A stretch of DNA of 5,977 bases from Pseudomonas sp. (GCA_003488145.1 DNMQ01000030.1:1-5977); one strand, 5' to 3'; counted from the first letter of the stretch, positions 1-5,977 are shown. Program-made: numbers and translations. The notes: generated by a model from the letters alone, not told the origin.

Positions 1-1220
1 GTCTGGTAGTTGAGCATCACATCGTCCGAGCCCGGGATGCCCATGATGAAGTTGATGCCCGCTGTGCCGAGCAGGGTCAGCAGCATGTCCATGTCGTCCT
101 GGTCGGCTTCGGCGTGGTTGGTGTAGCAGATGTCGCAGCCCATGGGCACGCCGAGCAGCTTGCCGCAGAAGTGGTCTTCCAGCCCGGCGCGGATGATCTG
201 CTTGCCGTTGTAGAGGTATTCCGGGCCGATAAAGCCCACCACGGTGTTCACCAGCAGCGGCTTGTAGCGGCGTGCGACGGCGTAGGCGCGGGCTTCGCAG
301 GTCTGCTGGTCGACGCCGTGGTGGGCGTTGGCCGACAGCGCGCTGCCCTGGCCGGTCTCGAAATACATCAGGTTGTCGCCGAGAGTGCCGCGCTTCTGCG
401 ACAGACCGGCCTCGTAGCCTTCCTGTAGCGTCGCCAGGCTGATGCCGAAGCTGGCATTGGCCGCCTCGGTGCCGGCGATGGACTGGAACACCAGGTCCAG
501 CGGCGCGCCGCGATTGATCGCCTCGATGGAGGTGGTGACGTGGGTGAGGATGCAGGCCTGGGTCGGGATCTCGTAGCGGCTGATCACCGCGTCGAGCATC
601 TTCAGCAGCTCGCAGATGCCGGCGGTGCTGTCGGTGGCCGGGTTGATGCCGATCACCGCGTCGCCGTTGCCGTAGAGCAGGCCGTCAAGAATGCTCGCGG
701 CGATGCCGGCGCCGTCGTCGGTGGGATGGTTCGGCTGCAGCCGGGTGGACATGCGCCCGGCCAGACCGATGCTGTTGCGAAAGCGGGTGACGACGCGGAC
801 CTTCTGCGCGACGAGGATCAGGTCCTGCACACGCATGATCTTCGACACCGCGGCGACCATCTCCGGCGTCAGCCCCGGTGCGAGGGCTTTCAGCGACGAC
901 TCGTCCGCCTCCTCGCCAAGCAGCCAATTGCGGAAATCGCCGACGGTCAGGTGGCTGACCGGGGCGAAAGCCGCAGCGTCATGGCTGTCGATGATCAGCC
1001 GAGTCACTTCATCGCTTTCGTAGGGGATCAGTGCTTCTTCGAGAAAGCGCTTGAGCGGCACTGCGGCCAGGCACATCTGCGCCGCGACGCGTTCGGCATC
1101 GCTGCCCGCCGCGACTCCGGCGAGCAGGTCGCCGGAGCGCGCAGGGCTAGCTTTGGCCATCACCTCGCGCAGCTCGTCGAAGCGCCAGGTGGTGCCGCCC
1201 ACGCTGTGGGAGTACGCCAT
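1..1220 (-). CDS. eutB: Ethanolamine ammonia-lyase large (catalytic) subunit EutB, 3'-truncated by window edge
   Basis: EutB is the catalytic TIM-barrel subunit of adenosylcobalamin-dependent ethanolamine ammonia-lyase, which converts ethanolamine to acetaldehyde and ammonia in the cytoplasm. The 406 whole codons visible on the minus strand begin MAYSHSVGGTTWRF. They align by eye along their whole length with the 453-residue E. coli EutB, so roughly 50 C-terminal residues lie off the left edge. Family signatures seen: RSGDLLAGVAA (about 28-38), RLQPN (160-164), GINP (191-194), YFETGQGSALSA (286-297), VVGFIGPEYLYN (327-338), RAGLEDHF (344-351), MGCD (360-363) and CYTNHAEADQ. Residues matching the known substrate-binding set are R160, Q162, N193, E288 and D363. 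A strong Shine-Dalgarno (AGGAGG, 1226-1231) lies 5 nt before the ATG. The gene starts 15 bp after the eat stop, so the two are surely co-transcribed. The small subunit gene eutC is expected just beyond the left edge. Confidence 0.97.
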   Translation of the reverse strand, partial: MAYSHSVGGTTWRFDELREVMAKASPARSGDLLAGVAAGSDAERVAAQMCLAAVPLKRFLEEALIPYESDEVTRLIIDSHDAAAFAPVSHLTVGDFRNWLLGEEADESSLKALAPGLTPEMVAAVSKIMRVQDLILVAQKVRVVTRFRNSIGLAGRMSTRLQPNHPTDDGAGIAASILDGLLYGNGDAVIGINPATDSTAGICELLKMLDAVISRYEIPTQACILTHVTTSIEAINRGAPLDLVFQSIAGTEAANASFGISLATLQEGYEAGLSQKRGTLGDNLMYFETGQGSALSANAHHGVDQQTCEARAYAVARRYKPLLVNTVVGFIGPEYLYNGKQIIRAGLEDHFCGKLLGVPMGCDICYTNHAEADQDDMDMLLTLLGTAGINFIMGIPGSDDVMLNYQ

Positions 1221-1225
1221 GTCAG

Positions 1226-1231
1226 CCTCCT
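1226..1231 (-). promoter_or_regulatory. Strong Shine-Dalgarno of eutB
   Basis: On the minus strand AGGAGG, inside the longer purine run AGGAAGGAGG, ends 5 nt before the eutB ATG. It occupies most of the 15-bp gap between the eat stop and eutB. It supports the chosen start and suggests that eutB is translated efficiently on its own signal rather than relying only on coupling to eat. Confidence 0.8.
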
Positions 1232-1235
1232 TCCT

Positions 1236-2684
1236 TCAGTGCAGTGAAGCTTCGGCTTTCTCGATCGCCGCGAACTCCTCTTCCGGCGTGCCGGCCACCA
1301 GATGGTGTCGACTGTAGATCGCGAAATAGGCGATGAAGATCCCGTAGATGATCGCGGCGCCGATCACCACCCGCGGGTCAACCAGGAAGCCCGCGATGAC
1401 CGCGATGCAGGCCAGCACCAGCGCCACGCCCGAGGTGACGATGCCGCCGGGGGTCTTGTACGGGCGATGCAGGTCCGGCCGGCGCAGGCGCAGGACGATG
1501 TGCGAGGCCATCATCAAGACGTAGGAGATGGTTGCGCCGAACACCGCGACGAGGATCAGCAGGTCGCCCTGGCCGGTCAGCGACAGCAGGAAGCCGATCA
1601 CACCGGGGATCACCAGGGCCAGCACCGGCGCCTTGTTCCTGTTGGTTAGCGACAGCTTGCGCGGCAGGTAGCCGGCCCGCGACAGCGCGAAGATCTGCCG
1701 CGAGTAGGCATAGATGATCGAGAAGAAGCTGGCGATCAGCCCGGCCAGGCCGACCAGATTGACGAAGCCGCTCATCCAGGTGGACGAACCGTAGGCGGTG
1801 GTCAGCGCTTCCACCAGCGGATTGCCGGACGCCACCAGCGTGCTGGAGCCGGCGCCGCCCGGGCCGACCAGCAAGATCAGGCCGGCAAAGGCGACCAGTA
1901 TCAGCATGGCGCCGATCAGCCCGCGTGGCATGTCGCGCTGCGGGTTCTTGGTTTCCTCGGCAGCCAGCGGCACGCCTTCCACAGCGAGGAAGAACCAGAT
2001 CGCGTAGGGAATCGCCGCCCAGATTCCGACGTAGCCGTAGGGCAGGAAGTTGCTGGCACCGGCAGCGGTGGTCGGTGCGATATCGAGCAGCTTGCCCACC
2101 GAGAAGTGCGGCACCATCGCCACGATGAACACGGCCAGCGCCAGGGCAGCGACGGCGGTGATGATGAACATCAGCTTCAGCGCCTCGCCGACGCCGAAGA
2201 TATGGATGCCGATGAAGATGATGTAGAAGGCGAGATAGATCATCCAGCCGCCGATGCCGAACAGCGATTCGCAATAGGCGCCGATGAACACGGCGATGGC
2301 CGCCGGCGCGATGGCGTACTCGATGAGGATCGCCGTGCCGGTGAGAAAGCCGCCCAGCGGGCCGAACGCGGTGCGTGCGAAGCCGTAGCCGCCACCAGCC
2401 GTGGGCACCATCGATGACAGCTCGGCCAGCGAGAAGCACATGCACAGGTACATGGTCGCCATCAGCAACGTGGCGATGAACAAGCCACCCCAACCGCCCT
2501 GGGCGAGCCCGAAGTTCCAGCCGGCATAGTCGCCGGAGATCACGTAGGCGACGCCGAGACCGACCAGCAGCACCCAGCCGGCGGCGCCTTTCTTCAGTTC
2601 GCGTTCCTGGAAATAGCTACTGCCAACGGTTTCGAAATCGATTGCATGGTGCGGTGGCGTTGAACGGCTGTGTTCGAGGGCCAT
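1236..2684 (-). CDS. eat: Ethanolamine permease (APC superfamily), Eat type
   Basis: This 482-residue inner-membrane transporter belongs to the amino acid–polyamine–organocation superfamily and is inferred to import ethanolamine. A soluble N-terminus (about 1-33) precedes an unusual first helix with the broken stretch ISGDYAGWNFGLAQGGWGGL (about 49-68), typical of the ethanolamine permeases. Hydrophobic segments continue to about residue 457, in keeping with about twelve helices. The APC cytoplasmic motif EETKNPQRDMPRG is at 243-255, followed by a helix. An RRPDLHRPYKTP loop (401-412) precedes the last two helices, and the tail is acidic (EEEFAAIEKAE). The ATG is preceded by AGAGGA with a 7-nt spacer. 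Substrate assignment rests on the sequence type and on eutB lying 15 bp downstream. No EutH-type permease or microcompartment shell gene is present in the window. A candidate sigma-54 promoter lies 39 bp upstream of the start codon. Confidence 0.93.
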   Translation of the reverse strand: MALEHSRSTPPHHAIDFETVGSSYFQERELKKGAAGWVLLVGLGVAYVISGDYAGWNFGLAQGGWGGLFIATLLMATMYLCMCFSLAELSSMVPTAGGGYGFARTAFGPLGGFLTGTAILIEYAIAPAAIAVFIGAYCESLFGIGGWMIYLAFYIIFIGIHIFGVGEALKLMFIITAVAALALAVFIVAMVPHFSVGKLLDIAPTTAAGASNFLPYGYVGIWAAIPYAIWFFLAVEGVPLAAEETKNPQRDMPRGLIGAMLILVAFAGLILLVGPGGAGSSTLVASGNPLVEALTTAYGSSTWMSGFVNLVGLAGLIASFFSIIYAYSRQIFALSRAGYLPRKLSLTNRNKAPVLALVIPGVIGFLLSLTGQGDLLILVAVFGATISYVLMMASHIVLRLRRPDLHRPYKTPGGIVTSGVALVLACIAVIAGFLVDPRVVIGAAIIYGIFIAYFAIYSRHHLVAGTPEEEFAAIEKAEASLH

Positions 2685-2722
2685 GGGGAAATCCTCTTGG
2701 ATAGGTTGGCAGGTCTCTCCCT

Positions 2723-2738
2723 AGCAAGCGTCATGCCC
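2723..2738 (-). promoter_or_regulatory. Candidate sigma-54 (-24/-12) promoter of eat–eutB
   Basis: On the minus strand the sequence reads GGGCATG-ACGC-TTGCT, against the RpoN consensus TGGCACG-N4-TTGC(A/T). This gives 10 matches out of 12, with the invariant GG and GC elements exactly 10 nt apart. The predicted transcription start is near 2712, giving a leader of about 28 nt that contains the eat Shine-Dalgarno (2692-2697). The related P. aeruginosa ethanolamine operon is known to need RpoN and the enhancer-binding protein EatR, so the site fits the biology. I saw no comparably good -24/-12 site in the other two upstream regions. The call rests on the sequence match only. Confidence 0.72.
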
Positions 2739-2768
2739 CACGCCGGAAATGCGATATTTACGGTGTTT

Positions 2769-2786
2769 TGTCAGCCAAGTTTGACA
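2769..2786. promoter_or_regulatory. Dyad TGTCA-N8-TGACA, possible activator site upstream of eat
   Basis: This perfect 5-bp-arm inverted repeat (TGTCA, 8-nt spacer, TGACA) is centred about 65 bp upstream of the predicted eat transcription start. Enhancer-binding proteins acting with sigma-54 bind dyads upstream of the promoter, usually somewhat further away (about -80 to -150), so the position is a little close. No convincing IHF site was seen between it and the promoter. A 5-bp-arm dyad can arise by chance, so this is a candidate only. Confidence 0.35.
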
Positions 2787-2804
2787 GGAACGCACCTTTT
2801 GCGT

Positions 2805-2827
2805 GCTCCGCAGCACCACGGCGGAGC
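2805..2827. other. Inverted repeat GCTCCGC-N9-GCGGAGC in the exaC–eat gap
   Basis: This perfect 7-bp inverted repeat with a 9-nt loop lies between the hairpin that follows exaC and the dyad upstream of eat. In RNA it could form a second modest hairpin downstream of exaC and help 3'-end formation. In DNA it could be an operator about 100 bp upstream of the predicted eat transcription start, within the usual range for an enhancer-binding protein. The sequence does not decide between these roles. Confidence 0.35.
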
Positions 2828-2847
2828 CCGGCAGGTGTCTTGTTCAA

Positions 2848-2874
2848 GGCGCGGGCGGGTATGCCGCCCGCGCC
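2848..2874 (-). terminator. GC-rich hairpin just after exaC (terminator-like, no U-tract)
   Basis: GGCGCGGGCGG and its exact reverse complement flank a 5-nt loop, giving an 11-bp perfect stem that begins 6 nt after the exaC stop codon. On the exaC strand it is followed by TTGAACAAG, not by a run of T. It is therefore not a classical intrinsic terminator. It may stabilise the exaC 3' end, cause partial termination, or act with Rho. It suggests that exaC and eat are at least partly separated as transcripts. Confidence 0.55.
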
Positions 2875-2880
2875 GATCTA

Positions 2881-4401
2881 TCAGAAGAAGCCCAGCGGGT
2901 TGATGTCGTAGCTGATCAGCAGGTTCTTGGTTTGCTGGTAGCTGTCGAGGATCATCTTGTGGGTTTCGCGACCGACGCCGGACTTCTTGTAGCCACCGAA
3001 CGCGGCATGCGCCGGGTAGAGGTGGTAGCAGTTGGTCCAGACGCGGCCCGCCTTGATCGCCCGGCCCATGCGGTAGGCGCGGTTGATGTCGCGGGTCCAT
3101 ACGCCAGCACCGAGGCCGTACTCGGTGTCGTTGGCGATGGCCAGGGCTTCGGCTTCATCCTTGAAGGTGGTGACGCCGATCACCGGGCCGAAGATTTCCT
3201 CCTGGAACACGCGCATCTGGTTGGTGCCCTTGAGCAGGGTCGGCTGGATGTAATAGCCGGTGGCGAGAGAGCCTTCGAGCTTCTCCGCTGCGCCGCCGGT
3301 GAGCACCTCCGCGCCTTCGCCCTTGGCGATCTCCAGGTAGGACATGATCTTGTCGAACTGCTGCTGGCTGGCCTGTGCGCCGACCATGGTGTCGGTGTCC
3401 AGCGGATCGCCGCGCTTGATCTGCGCGACCTTCTTCATCACCGCTTCCATGAAGGGGGCGTAGATGGATTCCTGCACCAGCGCGCGCGACGGGCAGGTGC
3501 ACACCTCGCCCTGGTTGAAGAAGCCCAGCACCAGGCCTTCGGCGGCCTTCTCGATGAAGGTCGGTTCGGCCTGCATGATGTCTTCGAAGTAGATGTTCGG
3601 GCTCTTGCCGCCCAGCTCCACGGTGCTCGGGATGATGCTTTCCGCGGCGCGCTTCATGATGTGCGAGCCCACCGGGGTGGAGCCGGTGAAGGCGATCTTG
3701 GCGATGCGCTTGCTCGAGGCCAGGGCCTCGCCTGCTTCACGCCCGTAGCCCTGCACGACGTTGAGCACGCCCGGGGGCAGTAAGTCGCCGATGACTTCCA
3801 TCAGCACTGCGATACCAAGAGGGGTCTGCTCGGCCGGTTTCAGCACCACGCAGTTGCCTGCCGCCAGTGCCGGGGCAAGTTTCCAGGCGGCCATCAGGAT
3901 CGGGAAGTTCCACGGGATGATCTGCCCGACCACGCCCAGCGGCTCATGGAAGTGATAGGCCGCGGTGTGCTCGTCGATCTCGGCTGCGGTGCCCTCCTGG
4001 GCGCGGATGCAGCCGGCGAAGTAACGGAAGTGGTCAGCCGCCAGCGGGATATCGGCGTTCAGCGTTTCCCGCACGGCCTTGCCGTTGTCCCAGGTTTCGG
4101 TGACGGCGAGCATCTCCAGGTTCTGCTCGATACGGTCGGCGATCTGCAACAGGATCAGCGAGCGCGCCTGCACGCTGGTCCTGCCCCAGGCATCGGCGGC
4201 GGCATGGGCGGCGTCCAGCGCCTTCTCGATGTCGGCGGCGTCGGAGCGCGGAAACTCGGCAATCGGCTGTCCGTTAACCGGAGACAGGTTGGTGAAATAC
4301 TGCCCGTTGACGGGTTCGACGAACTCGCCATTGATGAAGTTGCCGTAGCGGGCCTTGAGGGTAACGAGGGCACCGTCGGTGCCGGGAGGGGCGTAGATCA
4401 T
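2881..4401 (-). CDS. exaC: NAD+-dependent acetaldehyde dehydrogenase, ExaC type
   Basis: This 506-residue aldehyde dehydrogenase oxidises acetaldehyde, the product of ethanolamine lyase or of ethanol oxidation, to acetate with NAD+ in the cytoplasm. It has the same length as P. aeruginosa ExaC as I recall it and shares both ends ([14 protein letters not shown]). Catalytic features seen: PWNFP with N165 (163-167), the cofactor motif FTGSTPVG (238-245), the general base E262 in VELGGKS, the nucleophile C301 in [11 protein letters not shown] (C303 is a nearby second cysteine), and EIFGPV (402-407). The ATG at 4401 is chosen because GGAG lies 6 nt upstream and the N-terminus matches the family. 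An in-frame GTG 54 bp upstream has no ribosome site. That GTG overlaps a 10-bp repeat, GCGTAGATCA (4391-4400 and 4445-4454), which makes both ends read MIYA. The gene follows the iron alcohol dehydrogenase after 152 bp and precedes eat after 196 bp. Confidence 0.96.
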   Translation of the reverse strand: MIYAPPGTDGALVTLKARYGNFINGEFVEPVNGQYFTNLSPVNGQPIAEFPRSDAADIEKALDAAHAAADAWGRTSVQARSLILLQIADRIEQNLEMLAVTETWDNGKAVRETLNADIPLAADHFRYFAGCIRAQEGTAAEIDEHTAAYHFHEPLGVVGQIIPWNFPILMAAWKLAPALAAGNCVVLKPAEQTPLGIAVLMEVIGDLLPPGVLNVVQGYGREAGEALASSKRIAKIAFTGSTPVGSHIMKRAAESIIPSTVELGGKSPNIYFEDIMQAEPTFIEKAAEGLVLGFFNQGEVCTCPSRALVQESIYAPFMEAVMKKVAQIKRGDPLDTDTMVGAQASQQQFDKIMSYLEIAKGEGAEVLTGGAAEKLEGSLATGYYIQPTLLKGTNQMRVFQEEIFGPVIGVTTFKDEAEALAIANDTEYGLGAGVWTRDINRAYRMGRAIKAGRVWTNCYHLYPAHAAFGGYKKSGVGRETHKMILDSYQQTKNLLISYDINPLGFF

Positions 4402-4407
4402 GGGGGG

Positions 4408-4411
4408 CTCC
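4408..4411 (-). promoter_or_regulatory. Ribosome binding site deciding the exaC start
   Basis: On the minus strand GGAG is followed by six C residues and then the ATG at 4401. It favours this ATG over the in-frame GTG at 4455, whose upstream sequence (TATTCAAGTC) has no purine-rich motif. Confidence 0.65.
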
Positions 4412-4443
4412 GGTTTGTTCTTGGATGGAGATTCGCTGCATAA

Positions 4444-4472
4444 AGCGTAGATCACGACTTGAATACTGTCGC
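4444..4472 (-). promoter_or_regulatory. Weak candidate sigma-70 promoter of exaC
   Basis: On the minus strand GCGACA (4467-4472, 4 of 6 matches to TTGACA) and TACGCT (4444-4449, 3 of 6 matches to TATAAT) are separated by 17 nt. Transcription would start near 4437, giving a leader of about 36 nt with the GGAG site. The match is poor and such matches are common by chance. It is listed because no good -24/-12 element was found in this gap and the hairpin after the upstream gene suggests exaC may need its own promoter. Confidence 0.22.
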
Positions 4473-4523
4473 GGTGGCCAGGGGCGCTTTTCGTGGCGGC
4501 AGAGCGGGCGCTGCCGCGCGGTC

Positions 4524-4547
4524 GGGCCGGGGCAGAAGCCCCGGCCC
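4524..4547 (-). terminator. Strong GC-rich hairpin just after the iron alcohol dehydrogenase gene
   Basis: GGGCCGGGGC, a 4-nt loop (TTCT on the gene strand) and the exact reverse complement form a 10-bp perfect stem starting 6 nt after the yiaY stop. The loop is closed by a C-G pair, resembling stable UUCG-type tetraloops. No T-run follows on the gene strand (GACCGCGCGG), so intrinsic termination is uncertain. The hairpin could also protect the transcript end or reduce read-through into exaC. The placement matches the hairpin after exaC, also 6 nt past its stop. Confidence 0.6.
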
Positions 4548-4553
4548 AGGGGC

Positions 4554-5702
4554 TCAGAGGGCGCTATGGAAGATCGCTTCGATTTCCTCTTGCGTGGCGC
4601 GGCGCGGGTTGGTCAGGCCGCAGGCATCGTTCATGGCGTTGGCGGCCAGCGTCGGGATGTCATCGGCCTTGGCGCCAAGCTCGGCCAGGCCGCCCGGAAT
4701 GCCGATTGCCTGCGACAGGGTACGGATTGCCACGAGTGCGGCTTCGGCACCCTGCGCGGCGTCGAGTCCGCGGGTCTCCACGCCCATTGCGGTTGCAACG
4801 TCGCGCAGGCGTTCGGGGCAGACGCTGGCGTTGTAGCTTTCCACGTGAGGCAGCAGTACGGCGTTGCAGACGCCGTGCGGCAGATCGTAGAAGCCGCCGA
4901 GCTGGTGAGCCATGGCGTGGACGTAGCCCAGCGAGGCGTTGTTGAACGCCATCCCGGCGAGGAACTGTGCGTAGGCCATGGCTTCGCGGGCGGGCATGTC
5001 GCTGCCGTTCTCGACGGCGGTACGCAGGTTTGCCGAGATCAGTTCGATGGCCTTGAGCGCGCAGGCATCGGTGATCGGCGTGGCGGCGGTCGAGACATAG
5101 GCTTCAATCGCGTGGGTGAGGGCGTCCATGCCGGTCGCGGCGGTCAGCCCCTTGGGCATGGCGACCATCAATGCCGGGTCGTTCACCGACAGCAGCGGAG
5201 TGACATTGCGGTCGACGATGGCCATTTTCACGTGGCGGGCTTCGTCGGTGATGATGCAGAAGCGAGTCATCTCGCTGGCGGTGCCGGCGGTGGTGTTGAT
5301 CGCCACCAGCGGCAGTTGTGGTTTGGCCGAGCGGTCGACGCCTTCGTAGTCGGCGATATTCCCGCCGTTGGTGGCGCACAGGGCGATGCCCTTGGCGCAG
5401 TCATGGGGCGAGCCGCCACCGAGGGAAATGATGAAATCGCAGGCGCTGTCGCGCAGCTGGGCCAAGCCCTTCTCGACGTTGCCGACGGTTGGGTTCGGTT
5501 GTGCGCCGTCGAATACGACCGATTGGATATCCGCGGCAGCCAGCAGCGCGGCGACCTTTTCGGCGACGCCTGCTCGTGCCAGTCCGACATCGGTGACGAT
5601 CAGCGCTTTGCGAAAGCCGTAGTTGGCGATGGCGACCATCGCTTCATCGAGGCTTCCGGCGCCCATCATGTTTACTGCGGGTATGAAGAAGGTGCTGCTC
5701 AT
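4554..5702 (-). CDS. yiaY: Iron-dependent (group III) alcohol dehydrogenase, YiaY/AdhB type
   Basis: This 382-residue NAD(P)-dependent alcohol dehydrogenase of the iron-containing family closely resembles E. coli YiaY and, more broadly, Zymomonas AdhB. The likely reaction is ethanol to acetaldehyde or the reverse. Motifs: a start typical of YiaY proteins ([11 protein letters not shown]), DGAQPNPT (65-72), nucleotide-binding GGGSPHD (95-101), [13 protein letters not shown] (136-148), and metal ligands D193 and H197 in [13 protein letters not shown]262 in [12 protein letters not shown] and H276 in LPHG. All four ligands are intact. The ATG at 5702 is preferred over the in-frame ATG at 5780 because the family begins here; the Shine-Dalgarno is weak (CAGG, 8-nt spacer). 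It is divergent from mpl and followed by a hairpin and then exaC, with which it would form an ethanol–acetaldehyde–acetate route. YiaY homologues are sometimes annotated as L-threonine dehydrogenase, so true substrate is inferred from context. Confidence 0.93.
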   Translation of the reverse strand: MSSTFFIPAVNMMGAGSLDEAMVAIANYGFRKALIVTDVGLARAGVAEKVAALLAAADIQSVVFDGAQPNPTVGNVEKGLAQLRDSACDFIISLGGGSPHDCAKGIALCATNGGNIADYEGVDRSAKPQLPLVAINTTAGTASEMTRFCIITDEARHVKMAIVDRNVTPLLSVNDPALMVAMPKGLTAATGMDALTHAIEAYVSTAATPITDACALKAIELISANLRTAVENGSDMPAREAMAYAQFLAGMAFNNASLGYVHAMAHQLGGFYDLPHGVCNAVLLPHVESYNASVCPERLRDVATAMGVETRGLDAAQGAEAALVAIRTLSQAIGIPGGLAELGAKADDIPTLAANAMNDACGLTNPRRATQEEIEAIFHSAL

Positions 5703-5815
5703 GGTGAATGCCTGTGATTGTCTGGAATGAGGTTTTCGCAGCATCGCATCTCGATCTGAGGGCGAAATGATCTGGCTCAAGAAGGTGACTGGTCGGTCGT
5801 GTTCTGGTCCTGCGT

Positions 5816-5837
5816 CCGACTAGCGGCGCCTGGTCGG
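5816..5837. promoter_or_regulatory. Imperfect dyad in the divergent yiaY–mpl intergenic region
   Basis: CCGACTA, an 8-nt centre containing GGCGCC, and TGGTCGG form a 7-bp-arm inverted repeat with one mismatch. It lies in the 204-bp region between the two divergent genes. The sequence CTGGTC also occurs three times here (5789, 5804 and 5830), and the first and third copies extend to CTGGTCGG. This could be a regulator site or simply GC-rich chance. No clear -24/-12 or good -35/-10 promoter for yiaY was found in this region. Confidence 0.25.
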
Positions 5838-5854
5838 CTGGCGGGACCTGCTGT

Positions 5855-5862
5855 GCTAACCT
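5855..5862 (+). promoter_or_regulatory. Candidate extended -10 element of mpl
   Basis: GCTAACCT, preceded by T at 5854, gives an extended -10 arrangement TGC-TAACCT, with T, A and final T matching TATAAT. A start near 5869 would give a leader of about 38 nt. The expected -35 position (5834-5839, TCGGCT) is poor, so the call rests on the extended -10 alone. Confidence 0.3.
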
Positions 5863-5906
5863 GCGCCGCAGTTTTTCAGTGGGTCTCACCGCTTTTGAGG
5901 GCATCC

Positions 5907-5977
5907 ATGCATATCCACATTCTCGGCATTTGCGGCACCTTCATGGGTTCGCTCGCGGTGCTGGCCAAGGAACTCGG
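5907..5977 (+). CDS. mpl: Mpl, UDP-MurNAc:L-Ala-γ-D-Glu-meso-Dap ligase, N-terminal fragment
   Basis: Only 23 whole codons fall within the window, reading MHIHILGICGTFMGSLAVLA and then KEL. This is the characteristic N-terminus of Mpl (E. coli begins MRIHILGICGTFMGGLAMLA), a Mur-ligase-family enzyme that joins recycled murein tripeptide to UDP-MurNAc in the cytoplasm. The GICGTFMG segment is the start of the N-terminal nucleotide-binding domain and separates Mpl from MurC. GAGGG (5897-5901) with a 5-nt spacer supports the ATG. The gene runs off the right edge and is divergent from the alcohol dehydrogenase. It has no metabolic link to ethanolamine but is the conserved flank of this locus in P. 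aeruginosa. Confidence 0.9.
   Translation, partial: MHIHILGICGTFMGSLAVLAKEL

Noticed and set aside
540..1247. A 235-codon plus-strand open frame opposite eutB
   Set aside because: The minus strand encodes clear EutB through this region; the plus-strand product has no recognisable features.
1378..2493. A 371-codon minus-strand open frame inside eat in another frame
   Set aside because: It is rich in Arg, His and Gly, as a frameshifted reading of GC-rich DNA gives, while the overlapping eat frame carries the APC motif and helices.
2803..3783. A 326-codon plus-strand open frame opposite exaC
   Set aside because: It overlaps strongly conserved exaC codons, shows biased composition (Ala, Gly, Leu, Val, Asp, His) and no family motif. 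It is a shadow frame.
4402..4455. An 18-residue N-terminal extension of ExaC from an in-frame GTG at 4455
   Set aside because: No ribosome binding site precedes the GTG, ExaC proteins begin at the MIYA...PGT methionine, and GGAG sits 6 nt before the ATG at 4401. The shared MIYA comes from a 10-bp repeat and looks coincidental.
4402..4553. A possible sigma-54 promoter before exaC beginning TGGCCAC
   Set aside because: The -24-like half is present but no GC falls at the required spacing (the sequence there is ACAGT), so the core is broken.
4425..5717. A 430-codon plus-strand open frame opposite the iron alcohol dehydrogenase gene
   Set aside because: It is antisense to a gene with all catalytic residues intact. 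Its product is a Gly/Val/Asp/His-rich string with no recognisable domain, as expected from the complementary frame of GC-rich coding DNA.
5703..5780. A 26-residue N-terminal extension of the alcohol dehydrogenase from an ATG at 5780
   Set aside because: YiaY-type proteins begin at the STFFIP segment, and the extra residues ([13 protein letters not shown]...) resemble nothing in the family.
1..5977. Signs of a microcompartment, mobile element, CRISPR array or toxin–antitoxin pair
   Set aside because: No shell protein, transposase, integrase, regularly spaced repeat or small paired gene is seen; all substantial coding capacity is taken by the five genes listed.

Overview
The window looks like chromosomal DNA of a GC-rich gammaproteobacterium, most likely Pseudomonas in the broad sense (Pseudomonadaceae). 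The evidence is gene content and order. A metabolosome-free ethanolamine pathway (ExaC-type acetaldehyde dehydrogenase, Eat permease, EutB) sits next to mpl, which is the neighbourhood I recall for the P. aeruginosa PAO1 block mpl–eatR–PA4022–eat–eutBC. The species cannot be fixed from the sequence.

Layout from left to right: a 3'-truncated eutB (minus, 1-1220); the ethanolamine permease eat (minus, 1236-2684); a 196-bp gap holding a hairpin, a dyad and a good -24/-12 (sigma-54) promoter candidate; exaC (minus, 2881-4401); a 152-bp gap with a strong hairpin and a weak promoter candidate; a YiaY/AdhB-type iron-dependent alcohol dehydrogenase (minus, 4554-5702); a 204-bp divergent intergenic region; and the first 23 codons of mpl (plus, 5907 to the window edge). 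No stretch without a gene exceeds 300 bases. I see no RNA gene, mobile element, CRISPR array or prophage feature.

The genes form one metabolic module. Eat imports ethanolamine, and EutB (with EutC, presumably just outside the left edge) splits it by an adenosylcobalamin-dependent reaction into acetaldehyde and ammonia. ExaC oxidises acetaldehyde to acetate with NAD+. The iron alcohol dehydrogenase interconverts acetaldehyde and ethanol, so it could feed ethanol into the same node or drain excess aldehyde. mpl is an unrelated peptidoglycan-recycling gene that marks the boundary of the module.

Two things differ from the PAO1 arrangement as I know it. The slot between mpl and exaC, where the enhancer-binding regulator gene eatR lies in PAO1, holds the iron alcohol dehydrogenase and no regulator. 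The best sigma-54 promoter lies directly in front of eat rather than in front of exaC, and hairpins follow both dehydrogenase genes. The module may therefore be split into separately controlled units. I found no wholly undescribed system; the value of the window is in this rewired layout.
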